The notes beneath the pieces were generated by a model. That model searched no databases. It was not told the DNA's origin and saw only the letters and a list, made by a program, of their open reading frames with translations. This document shows, piece after piece, positions 27,605-39,384 of a stretch of 64,000 nucleotides of DNA (within the stretch, counting starts at the first letter, position 1; each line of letters starts with the position of its first letter). Source of the stretch: Grammothele lineata (Eukaryota; Basidiomycota; Agaricomycetes; Polyporales; Polyporaceae); NCBI GenBank assembly GCA_002150815.3, contig NDFF03000001.1:124001-188000 (forward strand), read 5' to 3'. A program made the position numbers and the translations under genes.

Positions 27605-30600
27605 CTACACGTCCAGGTCCAGACCCGCCAAAGCGTCGTCGTCGATCCCGCCGTCCCCGTACTCGTCGTCCTCGTCCATCGCCACGTCCTGCCGCTCCGT
27701 CTCCTGCGCCAGCGCGAGCTCCTTCTGCTTCGCCTGCGCCTTCTCAATGTCCTCCAGTGTCCAGAGCGAGACCCCCGTCCCGTTCTCGTTCGGGTTCTGC
27801 GAGATCATCCGCATGAACTGCTTCGACAGCGTCAGCGCCATGTCCGTCGACAGGTTCGACGCCGTCTCCGTGATGTACTGGTTGATCCACCGCGGCAGCT
27901 TCGCGCGCTTGTCCGCGCGCGCGAACCGCTGTGCAAAAAGGAAACGTGAGTGTGTGAGCTCCGCGGGGCCGCTGCGAGTTCTTCGGTCGTGAAAGCGGCC
28001 GAGACGGGACGTACCTTGTCCGCGAAAACCATCAGCCCCCAGTCCGTCTTCCCGCGGAGGACGCGTCCCACGCACTGCGCAGCGTTTCGCATGGCATCGA
28101 AGCCCAGAAACTCTGATTCGCGGATGCGATAGGCGTCGCGCAGGTACTCGAGTCGTGCCTTCAAGATTCTGCTCTCCGTGTACTGATACGGCACACTATC
28201 GACCACCGGCAGATTAGCGTCGCTCCATTGAGGCTGGAGCAAAGCACTCACCCAAACATGACGACAGCGCGTCCGTAGTTGTGATCGAAATCAATACCTT
28301 CGGAAACTTTGCCACGCGCGACGGACAGAAGCACCGCTCCACGACCATTATCACACGCCTATAGGGCCGCGTTCAATTCAGGCACCCTTGGAATGCCACA
28401 AAGCCCGGCCGCTAGCGATTAAGCTTACCCTCCGGTAATTTTCCAGCGCGATACTGGTCTCGTTCGCATCCGGTGTCTCAACGAAGATCAGCTTGTGCTT
28501 CCATACTTCGTTGAGGATGCCCTGCCACGCGGAAAACGTCAGGGAAGGATGCACCCAGTGGAGATGGCGTGGACTGAAGAGCGTACCATGTCATTCCAGG
28601 CAGCCACAATGCTCTCCATATACAAATAACTGGGGAAGAAAGCCACGACGCCGTCCGGCACGATCTTGCTGTATTCAATGAGGATGCTTCCAAAGTTCCG
28701 TACCACCGCGGGGTCGTTTCGGACCTCGAACCTCGAGCTGATGGCCACCTGGTCACTGCCACGCGTAATGACCTACACTCCACTTAGTGTTGGAGGATAC
28801 GGCGAAAAGGCCAGACGGCTCACTAATGGCAGGAACGAGTTACGTGTGAGCGTCATCGAATAAGTCTCCTGTACGACCGGCGTAAACTGTAGCATCTTCG
28901 GATACATGTCCAGCGGGGATAGCGTGCCGGAGGTGATGACTACAGAGCTGAACCGCTCAAAGACAGGTTTGATCGCGATTGCAGGATCGAGACAGCTGTA
29001 TATTGGGTTAGTCGCCAAGGAAAGTTCTCCACGACTAGGTTTTGCGTACGTGAGATGGAATATAGGGTTGGGTACTGTCGCATTCTCGGTCTCAAAGGGT
29101 TCGAGGATGAGAAGGAAACCTATCACAGGAGCTGAATACGGAGGTCGCTGCAGACGATTGAAATACGAACCCTTCTCGTATGTAGCCACGAGGGTAGCGA
29201 AACTGGCGACTTTGGTCAATGCTGCGAACTCGTCCAGGCGGCTGAGCTCGAGCGTGCGGACAAGCGACTGTAGACGTTCTGCGCAGAAGCTGGCGGATCC
29301 GGTCAGAACGCAACCTTTCGAAGCTTTCGGGCGACTTGCCGTAGAGGTCGCCGCTCAATGTACGTGATATCCTTCAGATGCTGCAGGAATGAAAGCGGTG
29401 TCTCGGCTACGACGTGGAGAACGCGCATGCGTGTCTACGACGAGAGAGTGAGTCGGCTGCATGGACTAGGGGACAGAAGAGGCGGCAACCTTGAGATACT
29501 CGACGAAGCGCTTGAGGAAGGCGACGAAATGCTCCGCCTTGCGGATGTTCCCAGGGACGGCTTCCGTCAGGAGATCTTCGGGAAGGACTGGCACCGCGCA
29601 TGAGGACAAGGTTTGTGCTCTGTCAGCGACGCCGCGCGGTCCGGGCACGATCGCATGGAAGCTCACCCGGATTCGACACAAACGAGTCTTCGGCGGCGTC
29701 CGCCTCCTGCAGACCTTCGACCAGCCGCGCGTATTCGTCCTGCAGCTTCGACGCGTCCGTCTTCTTGATCCTGTCCGGCGGGTTAGACCTTTCCCGCGCG
29801 CAAGTGGGCGTCACGTACTCGTCAATCTTGTCCCCAAGTCTGACCACACTGCGCGCAGCCGAATCCAGCATAGGCCGAGTCAAGTCGATGCTCAGCGACT
29901 CAATGCAAACGTTGTCTACCCTCGTCGTCAGCACGGCGACATGCGGAACGCCAGTCAAGAGGCACACCGATGTTGTGCGCTTCGTCAAAAACCACGATGG
30001 CGTCCTTCGAAAGCTCTTTCGAGACTTGCTCCGCAACCTTCGGGTCTAACAAGTAGTGGAAAGAATATATGATGACGTCCACGAACGGCATCTAGGTGAT
30101 CTATGAGCTTTCCCGTCCATGAAAATAAAACCAGCTTGCTCACCATACGGCGCACGAGGAAATAGGGGCATATTTTGTTGTCCCGACCGTGCTGCAGCAC
30201 ATCCGCGAGTGTCCAGATTCCGGGGGGAATGAGGTTCCCCGGCTCGAGTTGCCCGAGGTTCTGCGATGAGATGGTCAGACAACTTCATACGAGACAAGAA
30301 TTACACACGCCTCGTGCCAATCACAAAGCTCCACAGAGCCAGGGTTCTCGCGCCCTTTGGTGCAGACGGCAGAGTTCGTGAGGTCTCGACATCGGGCGTC
30401 TACAACTTTCCCTTTTTTCTCCTTTGACACCTGTGAGGGGTGGGGGATATATTGTGATTTGCGGGTGGGAGAATGAATGAAAAGGCAAGAAATACGTTAG
30501 ATGCGCTTTGTGTGATCTGCAAATTGCCGACCCCTGACCTCTGGATGTATACAGAGATTTTTGCGACTCGTGAGACCGATGCCGTAGAAACTCTTCTCCT

Positions 30601-31127
30601 TCTCGCGCTGCTCATCTGTCTCTGCACAACTTATACGGTAATCCATTAAACGTTTCAGCTCGGACAGCGCTTTCTCGATTTCGGGGACCGTTCGCGAGCA
30701 ATATATTAATTTCCTTTTAGTGGGATAAAACTGACCACAAGTGAGCTAAAGTTAGACAGTAGGGCATGCGTATGCTTACTTGCTGATATGATACAATAAG
30801 CGAGAGTAGAGAAACAGTCTTCCCCGTCCCGGACGGCATCTCGAGCAAACAGTGGCCCTGTAGACGCACCCTCAGAAGCGCGCTAACAGGAGGCATAATA
30901 CTGCGAGTACTTACAGTTGCGTCGAGAGTACGCTTCAAGTCACACATATAGGCATATTGTTCTACGACAACAAGATGAGCTCACTCGATAAGGTCTGAGA
31001 AGCGACAGATGTACCAGGGTATATTCGGTCATAAGGGAAGATTATCTGCCGTGTTTCTAGCTCAGTACCCGGCGATGCGTACTTTACGAGGCCCACTTAC
31101 AGGAAGATCGTCAATAAAGAACTTCAT
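27605..31127 (-). CDS. RAD3: TFIIH 5'-3' DNA helicase RAD3/XPD (ERCC2)
   Basis: Twenty exons: 31127-31101, 31045-31015, 30961-30915, 30857-30780, 30730-30539, 30430-30311, 30260-30144, 30091-29968, 29915-29819, 29770-29667, 29587-29490, 29434-29340, 29289-29171, 29119-29050, 28995-28824, 28772-28587, 28521-28429, 28358-28252, 28195-28015, 27928-27605. The product is 793 aa (yeast Rad3 is 778). Walker A is MPSGTGKT (42-49) and motif II is DEAH (240-243). Four cysteines fit the iron-sulfur cluster: C121, C139, C161 and C196. Later helicase motifs ([38 protein letters not shown]) are intact, followed by an acidic C terminus. It acts in nucleotide excision repair and transcription initiation. Introns 30310-30261 and 29339-29290 start with GC rather than GT. 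The 5' end is 192 bases from a divergent gene. Confidence 0.96.
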
Positions 31128-31319
31128 GACTAGCTATGAGGATGCGCGTAAAGCGGAAGACTCCGAAGTGACCTGACGGGGAAGATGACCGTGGTCCGGA
31201 GGCAAGGGAGGGCTGCGTTGACAAGAACGCGTCGCGTCTCAAGACGTTGCCGTCACGTGCAGCCCCATACAGGCATGCGTCACTCAAATATCGCGTAGAA
31301 TTACCTTCGTCGACCCTCA

Positions 31320-32909
31320 ATGATGCTTCCAAGGGCTCGCAGGTTCCCCCTGCCTCTCTTGCGAACAAACCCTCGCTGTTTACGCACTATCTCTCGTCGG
31401 CATGCATCCAATGACGCCAAGCCTCCCTCTCCGCTCCCCGAGGGTGTATCCCCCGGACCTTACCTGCAAAATAGCTATGCCTCCCACACGATGTTCACGG
31501 TCGATTTCTTCCGGCGATTTCTCAAGTTTACCGCGCTGGGCCTTGTCACTATCGCTTTTACATCCTTAACCGCGTTTGAAGCAGCGCACCAGTATGTCGA
31601 ACACGTCGGGCTCGCACCAGAAACTGACGAGGAGACGAAGAGGTGGGACTGGGATGTGGAAGCGGAGAAATGGACAGGATCGCCGAAAGGAGGTTCAGAC
31701 ACCTCTCTCGGGTTCTCTGGGCGACATGCCGTGAGGAGCGCATGGATGGTACTCAACTGGGGCTCCGGCACAACCAACGTTGTTGCTTCTAAATCCTTTA
31801 CTACACGCGACGGCCAGGGCGCAACACTGGCACCTATTGAAGCGAGTCTGGAGTATGCTCAAGAATTTCTCCGTATCGCCATTGAGCTTTCTGAGAAGGC
31901 GAAGTCGAACGGCAAGGGCCATCCCGGGACCGTCACCGCTTTACTCGCACGTCGTGCCGACGTCGTAGAGCGGATGGGCACGCGCAACGCTCTGGACGAG
32001 GCGCGAGCGGAGTACGAGCGAGTCTGGTCAGCCGTCGGGGCGAAAGGCGCACCAGCTGCTCGCGTCGCGCTGAAGCTCGGCGACCTCAACCGAAGACTAG
32101 GAGATACGGAGGATGCATTGGCTTGGTGGTCGCGGTCAATACAACTGGCGGAAGGTCGTAACGATGTAACTGGTCCGGGAGGCCCAGTTACCGTCCCCGA
32201 AACGATTCCTTCCTCTCCATCGGCACAACGTACGATAGTGTCGTCGTTGGTTTCCCTCTCAGCATACTATGCGACCACAGGGCAACTCCAGCAAGCTCGG
32301 GCATTCGAAGAGTCCTCACTGAACCTCATGCGCTCTATTCCCTCTCCACAATCCTTCGATTCTGCTTCACCTCCTCAAGCCCTCCATCTCCTCTACGTCC
32401 TCCACCGTTCATCAATCCTCTCCATCCACCTTGCCGAGGTCCTATACGCGCTACGGACAAAACCTGCTACTTCTATGGAGTGGCTTTCTCAAGCGGCTCA
32501 ATCTGCTGAGCGTGTCGCTCTTTTCCTCACAGGACTTCCCCTCGTCCATCCTGACGCCCCTGGCTCTGTCATCCCCCATCCGCCTTCTTCGGAGACCCCT
32601 CTCGTGCCCGAGTACACCAAGTCCCGATCCATGAGCACGCCAGCGAGGGCGCTGCTACGTGACTCACGCCGGACCGCTGCAGAGGCGTGGAACCTCATCG
32701 GAGTTCTGACCGAGGGTTCGAAGTCCCCGGATGCGACCGAGAAGGCTATGGAGTGCTACGAACGCGCACTTGGATGGGCTGGTGTTGGACGTGACAAGGC
32801 AGGCGGTATCGGTCAGCCTGGTGAGGGCACGTTGGAGACAGAATGGCAAGTGTTCTGGGCCAATTACGTGCGTACACGCGAGGCAGTTCGGAGCAAAGCG
32901 CAAAAGTAA
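31320..32909 (+). CDS. Mitochondrial inner-membrane TPR-like protein (possible Mgr3-type)
   Basis: A single 529-aa open frame without introns, rare for a gene this long here. The N terminus is a strong mitochondrial presequence (Arg-rich, no acids for 30 residues). One membrane segment lies at about 67-86, then helical repeats through the C terminus, including a TPR-like unit AAEAWNLIGVLTEG...KAMECYERALGWAG. Presequence, single span and TPR array resemble yeast Mgr3, an adaptor of the i-AAA protease, but I recognise no diagnostic motif, so this is a hypothesis. The first of two adjacent ATGs was used as start; the protein is the same but for one Met. It shares a 192-base divergent promoter with RAD3. 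Confidence 0.85.
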   Translation: MMLPRARRFPLPLLRTNPRCLRTISRRHASNDAKPPSPLPEGVSPGPYLQNSYASHTMFTVDFFRRFLKFTALGLVTIAFTSLTAFEAAHQYVEHVGLAPETDEETKRWDWDVEAEKWTGSPKGGSDTSLGFSGRHAVRSAWMVLNWGSGTTNVVASKSFTTRDGQGATLAPIEASLEYAQEFLRIAIELSEKAKSNGKGHPGTVTALLARRADVVERMGTRNALDEARAEYERVWSAVGAKGAPAARVALKLGDLNRRLGDTEDALAWWSRSIQLAEGRNDVTGPGGPVTVPETIPSSPSAQRTIVSSLVSLSAYYATTGQLQQARAFEESSLNLMRSIPSPQSFDSASPPQALHLLYVLHRSSILSIHLAEVLYALRTKPATSMEWLSQAAQSAERVALFLTGLPLVHPDAPGSVIPHPPSSETPLVPEYTKSRSMSTPARALLRDSRRTAAEAWNLIGVLTEGSKSPDATEKAMECYERALGWAGVGRDKAGGIGQPGEGTLETEWQVFWANYVRTREAVRSKAQK

Positions 32910-33629
32910 TCCTACGCGAACTAGGCCAGTCCTTACTAGCTGGTTCACTGTCTTACTTACCTCTACTTCTATGTAGTTCCGTCAGATCGGGCACATAGGG
33001 GTCGTTGCTTGAGGTTGACCGCAGTATCTCCCGTCTCCCAGCGCTCCCTTCATATATTATCGTACGTAGCGAGCTCTGGCGATGTTCTTCTACACACATG
33101 CCGCGTCGAATGTCGTACATCACCATTCATCGCAGCGCAGACATTCGCCAATTACGGCTGGTTTGTGCATGAGTCAATTGCCGATCATATCCGGTGAAAG
33201 TGGGTCCAGTAGGGTGCTCATTGAGTAACTATGGGTAAATCTCTACAGACCGCTCTCCCTTTTGCGCTGCTGAGTCATGCTACCCAACCCAGCATAGTTC
33301 GCTGAGCAAGCTTCCTTGCTTCGAAAGCTACCAGGTCCGAGCAAAGGTTGCGTCATACCCCTTCGGCCTGACGACAGCGACGTCCGTCACTCTGCTCACC
33401 GCACAGGTTAATTTCCCATGGCGCACTCGCAATATTGTCACGCTACCGCCTCACGGTCTAGTTTTGAACTCTTTCTTGGACATGACTTACTCAGCCGAAG
33501 ACGGGAGAAGGCCTACGGGCGCATTCAGGGGGTATATATACCGGCCTCCCAAACGACCCCAATAGTCCCAACATTCCCAACAACCCACTTCTTCTGTACA
33601 CCGACAGCACTACTTTATCTGTAACACTC
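32910..33629. other. Intergenic region with TATA-type promoter at right end
   Basis: 3' flank of the TPR gene and the promoter of the next gene. No RNA or protein gene recognised. Confidence 0.5.
33531..33540 (+). promoter_or_regulatory. TATA box of the CmcJ/AsaB-like gene
   Basis: GGTATATATA about 90 bases before the start codon, followed by a C/A-rich leader. It is the clearest TATA box in the window, which suggests a strongly or conditionally expressed gene. Confidence 0.6.
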
Positions 33630-34575
33630 ATGGCCACCGCTGCAGTCCTCCCGCCCCGCGACGTCCCTACGACGCTTAACTATTACACTCCGATCGGGAC
33701 GGAGGAGCCGTACCAATATGTCCTCGACCCCCCGGCGAACACCTCAGCGAACAACCTCGGTGTCGAGCCGCATGATATTACCGTGCACGACGCCCGTGGA
33801 CGTGAAGAAGAGTTCGGGCTCGACAAGAGTGGCTTCCAGTTCGTGAAGTGGCCCAGCGTTGAGCGCGAGTTCGACGACGACGAGCGCATCAAAGCTCAAT
33901 ACTACCCCGAGATTGAAGAGATTTTGAAGAAGGTCGCTGGTGCGAAGCGCGTTTTCATCTTCGATCACACTATTAGGTACGTTCTATGTGCCTACTCACG
34001 CTTGCGAAAGTTGTGCTGACGCCAGTTCTCCAGGCGCAAGCCTGACGAGAATGCCAAGCCCGGTCCTCAGAACCGTGGCCCGGTCGTACGCTTTCCTTCT
34101 CACTCGCCGATGCTGCGTGTTCTAATATCCAATACAGGAGCGCGTGCATATTGACCAGACCTACAAGGCCAGCGTCGAGCGCGTTAAATACCACCTCCCG
34201 GAGGAAGCGGACCGCCTCCTCAAGTCGCGCGTGCGCATCATCAACGTCTGGCGACCCATCCACCATCCTGTTGCGCACAAGCCGCTCGCGGTTTCGGACT
34301 GGCGCCACCTCAACGAGCGCGACCTCGTCTCGGTGCACTTCATCTACCCACACCGCACCGGCAGCACGTACAGCGTGCGCTACAACCCGGAGCACAAGTG
34401 GTACTACCTCTCGGACCAGACCCCGGACGAGGTGACGCTTATCAAGTGCTTCGACTCGGAGGAGGATCGCGCACGGCTCACCCCGCATTCGGCATTCTTG
34501 GATGCGACCAGCCCGAAAGAGGCTCCGCACCGTGAGTCGATTGAGGTCAGAGCGTTAGTCTTCGACACGGAGTAG
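33630..34575 (+). CDS. CmcJ/AsaB-like (GA4 desaturase/hydroxylase family) protein
   Basis: Three exons (33630-33976, 34034-34085, 34138-34575) encode 278 aa. The family pattern is clear: an N-terminal LNYYTPIGTEEPY, a middle FIFDHTIRRKP, then HIDQTYKASVERV, RVRIINVWRPI, PLAVSDW and a C-terminal KCFDSEEDRARLTPHSAF. The HxD-like spacing around HIDQTY and the RVRIINVWRP strand are shared with cephamycin CmcJ, Aspergillus AsaB and related 'hydroxylase/desaturase' proteins. These occur in secondary-metabolite clusters and as stand-alone fungal genes. No biosynthetic partner lies nearby, so its substrate cannot be inferred. A strong TATA box precedes it. Confidence 0.85.
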
Positions 34576-35503
34576 ATTGCCGGGAGATATGGGATATGAC
34601 CCTTCCTACATGTCAATAGTCATTGAAGATGTACAAGGATTCGGAAGTAACGCTGGATTGTTAGGAATCAGGATCTCAACGCAGGATAGTTTGCTCTCAA
34701 ATGTCGGTGATTATCGGCACGAAGGCATCGTGCATCGTGCAGGAGAGAGACTCGTGTCAACTTCGCTTCACATAGGTGACCCGCGTGCCCCAAGAACGCT
34801 GAATTTGTTTAAATCTATGTGGGACTGTTTTACATTCTGCGCTGCAAGAGTAGCCCAACTTTCAGACCCAATCAGTCACTGGGAATGGAATCTAAGTTCG
34901 TCTATGCTCACCACACTATTTGACGCGCTTGTACCCGCACTACTGCAAGCCCACATCCCGAAGGTATGCGAGCCGTCGAATACATGTATTTCATCTTGGA
35001 TGCGTGCGGAATATTGCTTTTTGGCTGAGTTACTATGTATACTCATCAATTTGTAGCATTTCTACTCCAAGTTGAAGCTTAGGCAATCGAAGATCTTGTG
35101 GAAGGCAAATGATTCGATGTTTTGGGGGGAGGTCGCGAAACCTATAGGCCTCGAGCTTTGAGTATAACGTACCATATACATGCCTACTACTTATCAAGGG
35201 AGTCTTGAAGATGCGGATGCTGAATGTTGTCTCTGTGGTACGCGCTCCTTCGCACCTGAATCCCATGGGCCACGTTATGAGGGGTTAATTGAGGTGATTA
35301 CCCTTGTCGAAGACAAGTACCGTAAGTTTCCTTGAAGTCCGACTCGTCACGGTCGACGATCCATCTTAGCAAATAGCGTGACTGGCTGACGTGACGTAAC
35401 GTGTTGGACCAGCACGTGACGCGTTGACAATTCCGGACGCGGACTCGACGCGTCTCAGGCACAGACGTCGACGGTCCCTTGGACAGTCGACCAACCGCCG
35501 ACA
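34576..35503. other. Intergenic region, no gene seen
   Basis: Frequent stops in all frames until about 35400; the last 100 bases are probably the promoter and leader of the next gene. Confidence 0.5.
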
Positions 35504-37962
35504 ATGAGCTTCAAACCCATCGTGCTCTACACGCCCAGGCAGACCCTTGCATCTGACGACGCGTGCACAACCATCCACCAATACCAACTGGCTCCTGCGC
35601 CCTCCACCGTGCGACCGCCTTACCAGTTGGACCTCCCCCGCGACTCTTCTAGTACGTCATCGACCGATTCTTCTACAAGACTGACATACGTCCCATCCCT
35701 CAAGTATTTTTGCGTCAAGGCCATTCTTGCGTATCCTGAACAACTGCACGCCCTTGGCCCCCAACGCATTCCCTACACGCCCCCTTCGGACGAACGTGAA
35801 TTCGACATTCTACAGGCCCTTATCCCGTCATATCGCCCTTTTTCTCTTGATGCGGACCTTCACACAATTGATCTCCGCCGCGTCGACCCCCGTCTATGGG
35901 CCGCCCTCATACAGGTTTTCCACGGACTCCCTACCACCTTTCGACAGTACAATCTCCCACTTTCCGACGTCCATATGCCTATCCTTCAGATGATCCCGAA
36001 TACACAATACTTCTCCCTTGTCACCGTACTCTCTTTACGCGGATGCAGAGAGCTCACTGACGATACAGTGGTTGAGCTGCGCTATCTACACACATTGGCA
36101 GCTCTCGATGCTAGCGCCACTGCATTGGGTTCTTTCGGGGTCCAAAGGCTTGCTAAAAGCATGTCATGGAGTGAAGGTGACGACGAACGCCTCCCTGAAC
36201 GTCGAGGGCCTTGGAATATTCGCATCTTATACCTCAAAGACTGCATCAACATTGACCACAAGGTCCTTGGTTGGTTGCCTCAATTCCCGCTTCTCAGTGT
36301 CATCGGTAAGCCTCTACGAGCAACTCGGGTTGAACTCGAGCATCCCCACCCAGATGTCTGAACGTCGTTCCAGATTTACGTGGAACATTGTGCAAACCCT
36401 GGGCTCACAATCAATCGTATTTCAAGGCGCACTCCGACTCTCGCTTGTTCCATCCCTCTAGACTCCCAGACGCCTTAGACCGCCTCGCATCATGCACTTA
36501 TGCTCAACACGCTCTGTTTTCGCATTCCTCGCCCTTCTTCTTGAACGTCGACTCGCTACAACATAGACCGGAGTCCACATATGCTCGAACACCACATGCT
36601 ATAGCAGCAGTCCCTTCTCGTAACAGGAGGGAGTCGACAACACGACCCGCAGGGGTTCGTACGGACGTCTTCGTCCCTTACGCTCCCTCCCATAGCCCTT
36701 CACCAGTGCAGTCGGGCGATGAGACTATTTCAGCCGATTCTCAATACACATCAAGTTCGGAATACCTCTTAATGGAACAAGCAGCGACCCGTGAGCGCGA
36801 CTCGCTCCGTGACGAGCTCAACGCAGCCCGATTCTATACTCGCCCTGTTCCCTCACAACGGACTACGTCTATCTCACTCCGAGCCAACGTTCAAAGCAGA
36901 CACAGCGTGGCCACAAAAGAACGTTCACGGGCCAATCCCCCAGATCCATTGATGCTGTACAGAACCCCTCCGCCATGGAATATCCTCCCTTCCTCGCCCT
37001 CAGCGCGTAAGGCATCGAGCCAGACGCCGCGAAGTGACTTGGTGTCGGTGGCCCCGTCTTCTTCATTCGCATCTCCCGCCCGCTCTCCGTTAAAGCGAAA
37101 GCGCAGTGACGAACTAGTTCAGGGCAAACAGGCTCGCAAGAGTATGTACGCGATTTCGACCATGCAGCGCATGTTCAGCCTAGTTCAGCAACGTGCCGAC
37201 ACTCCTTCGCGGACCCGTACTGACGCCGATCAGTCTGTGCGTCCGGCGCTGACCAGTGCGAACCCTTTCGCGCGTTCTGCACCGGCTGAAAAGCCCGTTA
37301 GTGCATTGAAGGCCCGTCTAAAGCAGTCGCATCTACCCGATCCCCTAGGGGAGTCTCAGGAAGCTTCCATGCACGCAGTGGATTCCACGTCTGTAGCTCC
37401 TGAATGCTCGGGCTTCAAACCACCCAAAGGGTCCAGTGCAAAGCCTTCTCCGGTCATCGCTTCGGGTTCGGCCATGGTTAAGCCGACAATGCTCAAGTTT
37501 CTGCCGAACTCAGATGCCTCCAAGTCACACAGTCCGTCTGCCCCATTTTCCGTTCCCGACACAACACCACACACAACACCAGTGGAGACACCTGCGCGGC
37601 CAGCAAAGAAGCTCCGACCGATCTCGAGTCTCCCGGTGCCCCCATGGCCAACGAGCAACCTGAAGCCCATCTCGGCGCATAGGCCGAAGCCAGCAGTGCT
37701 TGCAAAGGTGCAGACGACGCTGCCCGTCTCAGTCTCGAAGAAAGAGAAAACAGAAAGGCGAATTTCGGCACCAGTGGCGATCACAAATCGTCTACAGATG
37801 GTGCCCGAGACATACTTCCGGGTGGCACATATAGGAGATAAAGAAAGAAAGGGAAACAGTATCGTTCCATCCGGGATGAAAGAGGAAGTTGGCAAGGGAG
37901 GGAGAAGAGCGTCAGGGAGGCTGAAAGGATTTGACTGGAAGGACTGGAGTTCAGGACGATAG
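35504..37962 (+). CDS. Leucine-rich-repeat-like protein with long disordered tail
   Basis: Two exons (35504-36305, 36374-37962) encode 796 aa. I do not recognise the family. Residues about 65-270 look like a short leucine-rich-repeat module: SLKYFCVKAIL at the start resembles an F-box-like or cap helix. Repeats such as VTVLSLRGCRELTDDTVVEL, LHTLAALDAS and IRILYLKDCINIDHKVL have the AMN1/F-box LRR spacing. The remaining 500 residues are Ser/Pro/Arg-rich and predicted disordered, with a basic KRKRSDE patch that could be a nuclear signal. The intron removes an in-frame stop and restores the LRR strand (VIDLRGT), which supports the join. Confidence 0.75.
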
Positions 37963-38260
37963 CTGAAGGTGTTTGTATCTCCGGTTGACGCATGGATAAG
38001 CGTCCATGGCACACACTTACTCATGTGTAGTTTTCAGCATGTGGTATCCCGGAGTGAACTTGTTGCATTCACAGACGTTGACAAAGTCGGAAATAGAAGT
38101 ACAGTACACTAAAGATCACAAGGGGAAGGGGAAGGCATCAAGTCCCAACGGAACAGCTCAGTACCTCGAGCGACGGCCGGGCGACCGCGACCGCCCTTCC
38201 CTCCTCCTATCAGTGAAACGTGTTGTCAGTTTAGTACACGAAAGCAATTGAGAATAATGC

Positions 38261-39384
38261 TTACTCATAGCGTGAGTGCCTGTCGCCATAACCGCGATCG
38301 CGCTCACGGTAATCGTCGCGAGACGAGCGGTAATCGCGTTCGCTGCTACGGGGAGGACCGGCCCCTGGTGGGCCACTGGAGGGCACACTGGATGGGGGCC
38401 CCATCTTGCGCTTGTCACGATCCTCCTTAAACTTGATCAACATGTTTCGAAGCTCGTGGTAACCGAGATGCATCTACACCAACGTCACTTAACGGATTCA
38501 CGTATTGCTCACTGTGGAGACGTACCTTGCCACCGAAGTGGTCTGCAAGACGACGGTCGGAGTCGAGGACAGAGAGATAGGCGCCACACACGTCGCAGAC
38601 ACGGAGCTTTTGGTGGCCAGACGCTCCCGAAGTATCAGTGAGTTGTTGCAACTCACGCTACAAAGGACATGAGGAGCGTGCTTTTTTCAAGTTTCAAGAA
38701 GCGGCCACATACCTCCTTGTCCGCTTTCTCACTCTTCAATGCCTCAATGGCCTGCATTTCCCGCATAGACTCCTCCACTTTGCCCTGTTCGCCTAGTGTC
38801 TCGATCTTCTCCGTTCCACCCTGGATAGCGAGCTCGATTTCGGCAATTTCTCTCATCTAGACTTTGTAAATGATCTGAAGCGATAGGAGTAGGTTGTGGC
38901 ACGTACCAGATTGGTCGTCTTCGCGTTCTCCTCGGGGGTCTTCTCCAGCCTCCGGTGAGCGGCACGGATCCTCCGGTCGCACTCGTCCACAAACGCGAAG
39001 ATGTTGGACTCGTATTCAGTTTGAAAACGCGCAAAAATAGGGTTATTTGGGTCGGCTTCACGCGCAGCAAGGAATTCAGTCTTCAATCGCTCCGTGTGCG
39101 ACTTGGGGCAGGCTCCGAGGTCCATTTTCTAGATGCTATGTCACCGACAACTCTGTAGCTGTCAGACCACAAAACCCACCGTATTCGTGAAGAGAGTATG
39201 TGGGCAGGTTCCACATAAGAAGTTTCTGCAAACCTTCTCATCGTCCCATTTCAGATTCGCGTTGGACACGCCCATTGCTTCTGGACCCATCATTTGCTGG
39301 TGACACGGTGAACCGTCTGGGTAGAACACACGAAAGGCGACTTACCTCCAAGAGCTTTCTTTGCATCTCCGCGAGTCTACCCAT
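38261..39384 (-). CDS. LUC7: U1 snRNP-associated splicing factor LUC7
   Basis: Six exons (39384-39346, 39296-39180, 39128-38907, 38856-38713, 38657-38526, 38473-38261) encode 288 aa. The first zinc finger spans CRNFLCGTCPH to GACPKSH. A long helical region follows (AEIELAIQG through KSEKADKE), then the second finger CDVCGAYLSVLDSDRRLADHFGGKMHLGYH, and an Arg/Ser/Asp tail. LUC7 contacts the 5' splice site helix in the U1 snRNP and influences choice of weak donors. The start used, MGRLAEMQ, has a second in-frame ATG six codons later. This gene is part of a run of RNA-processing genes on the minus strand. Confidence 0.94.
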
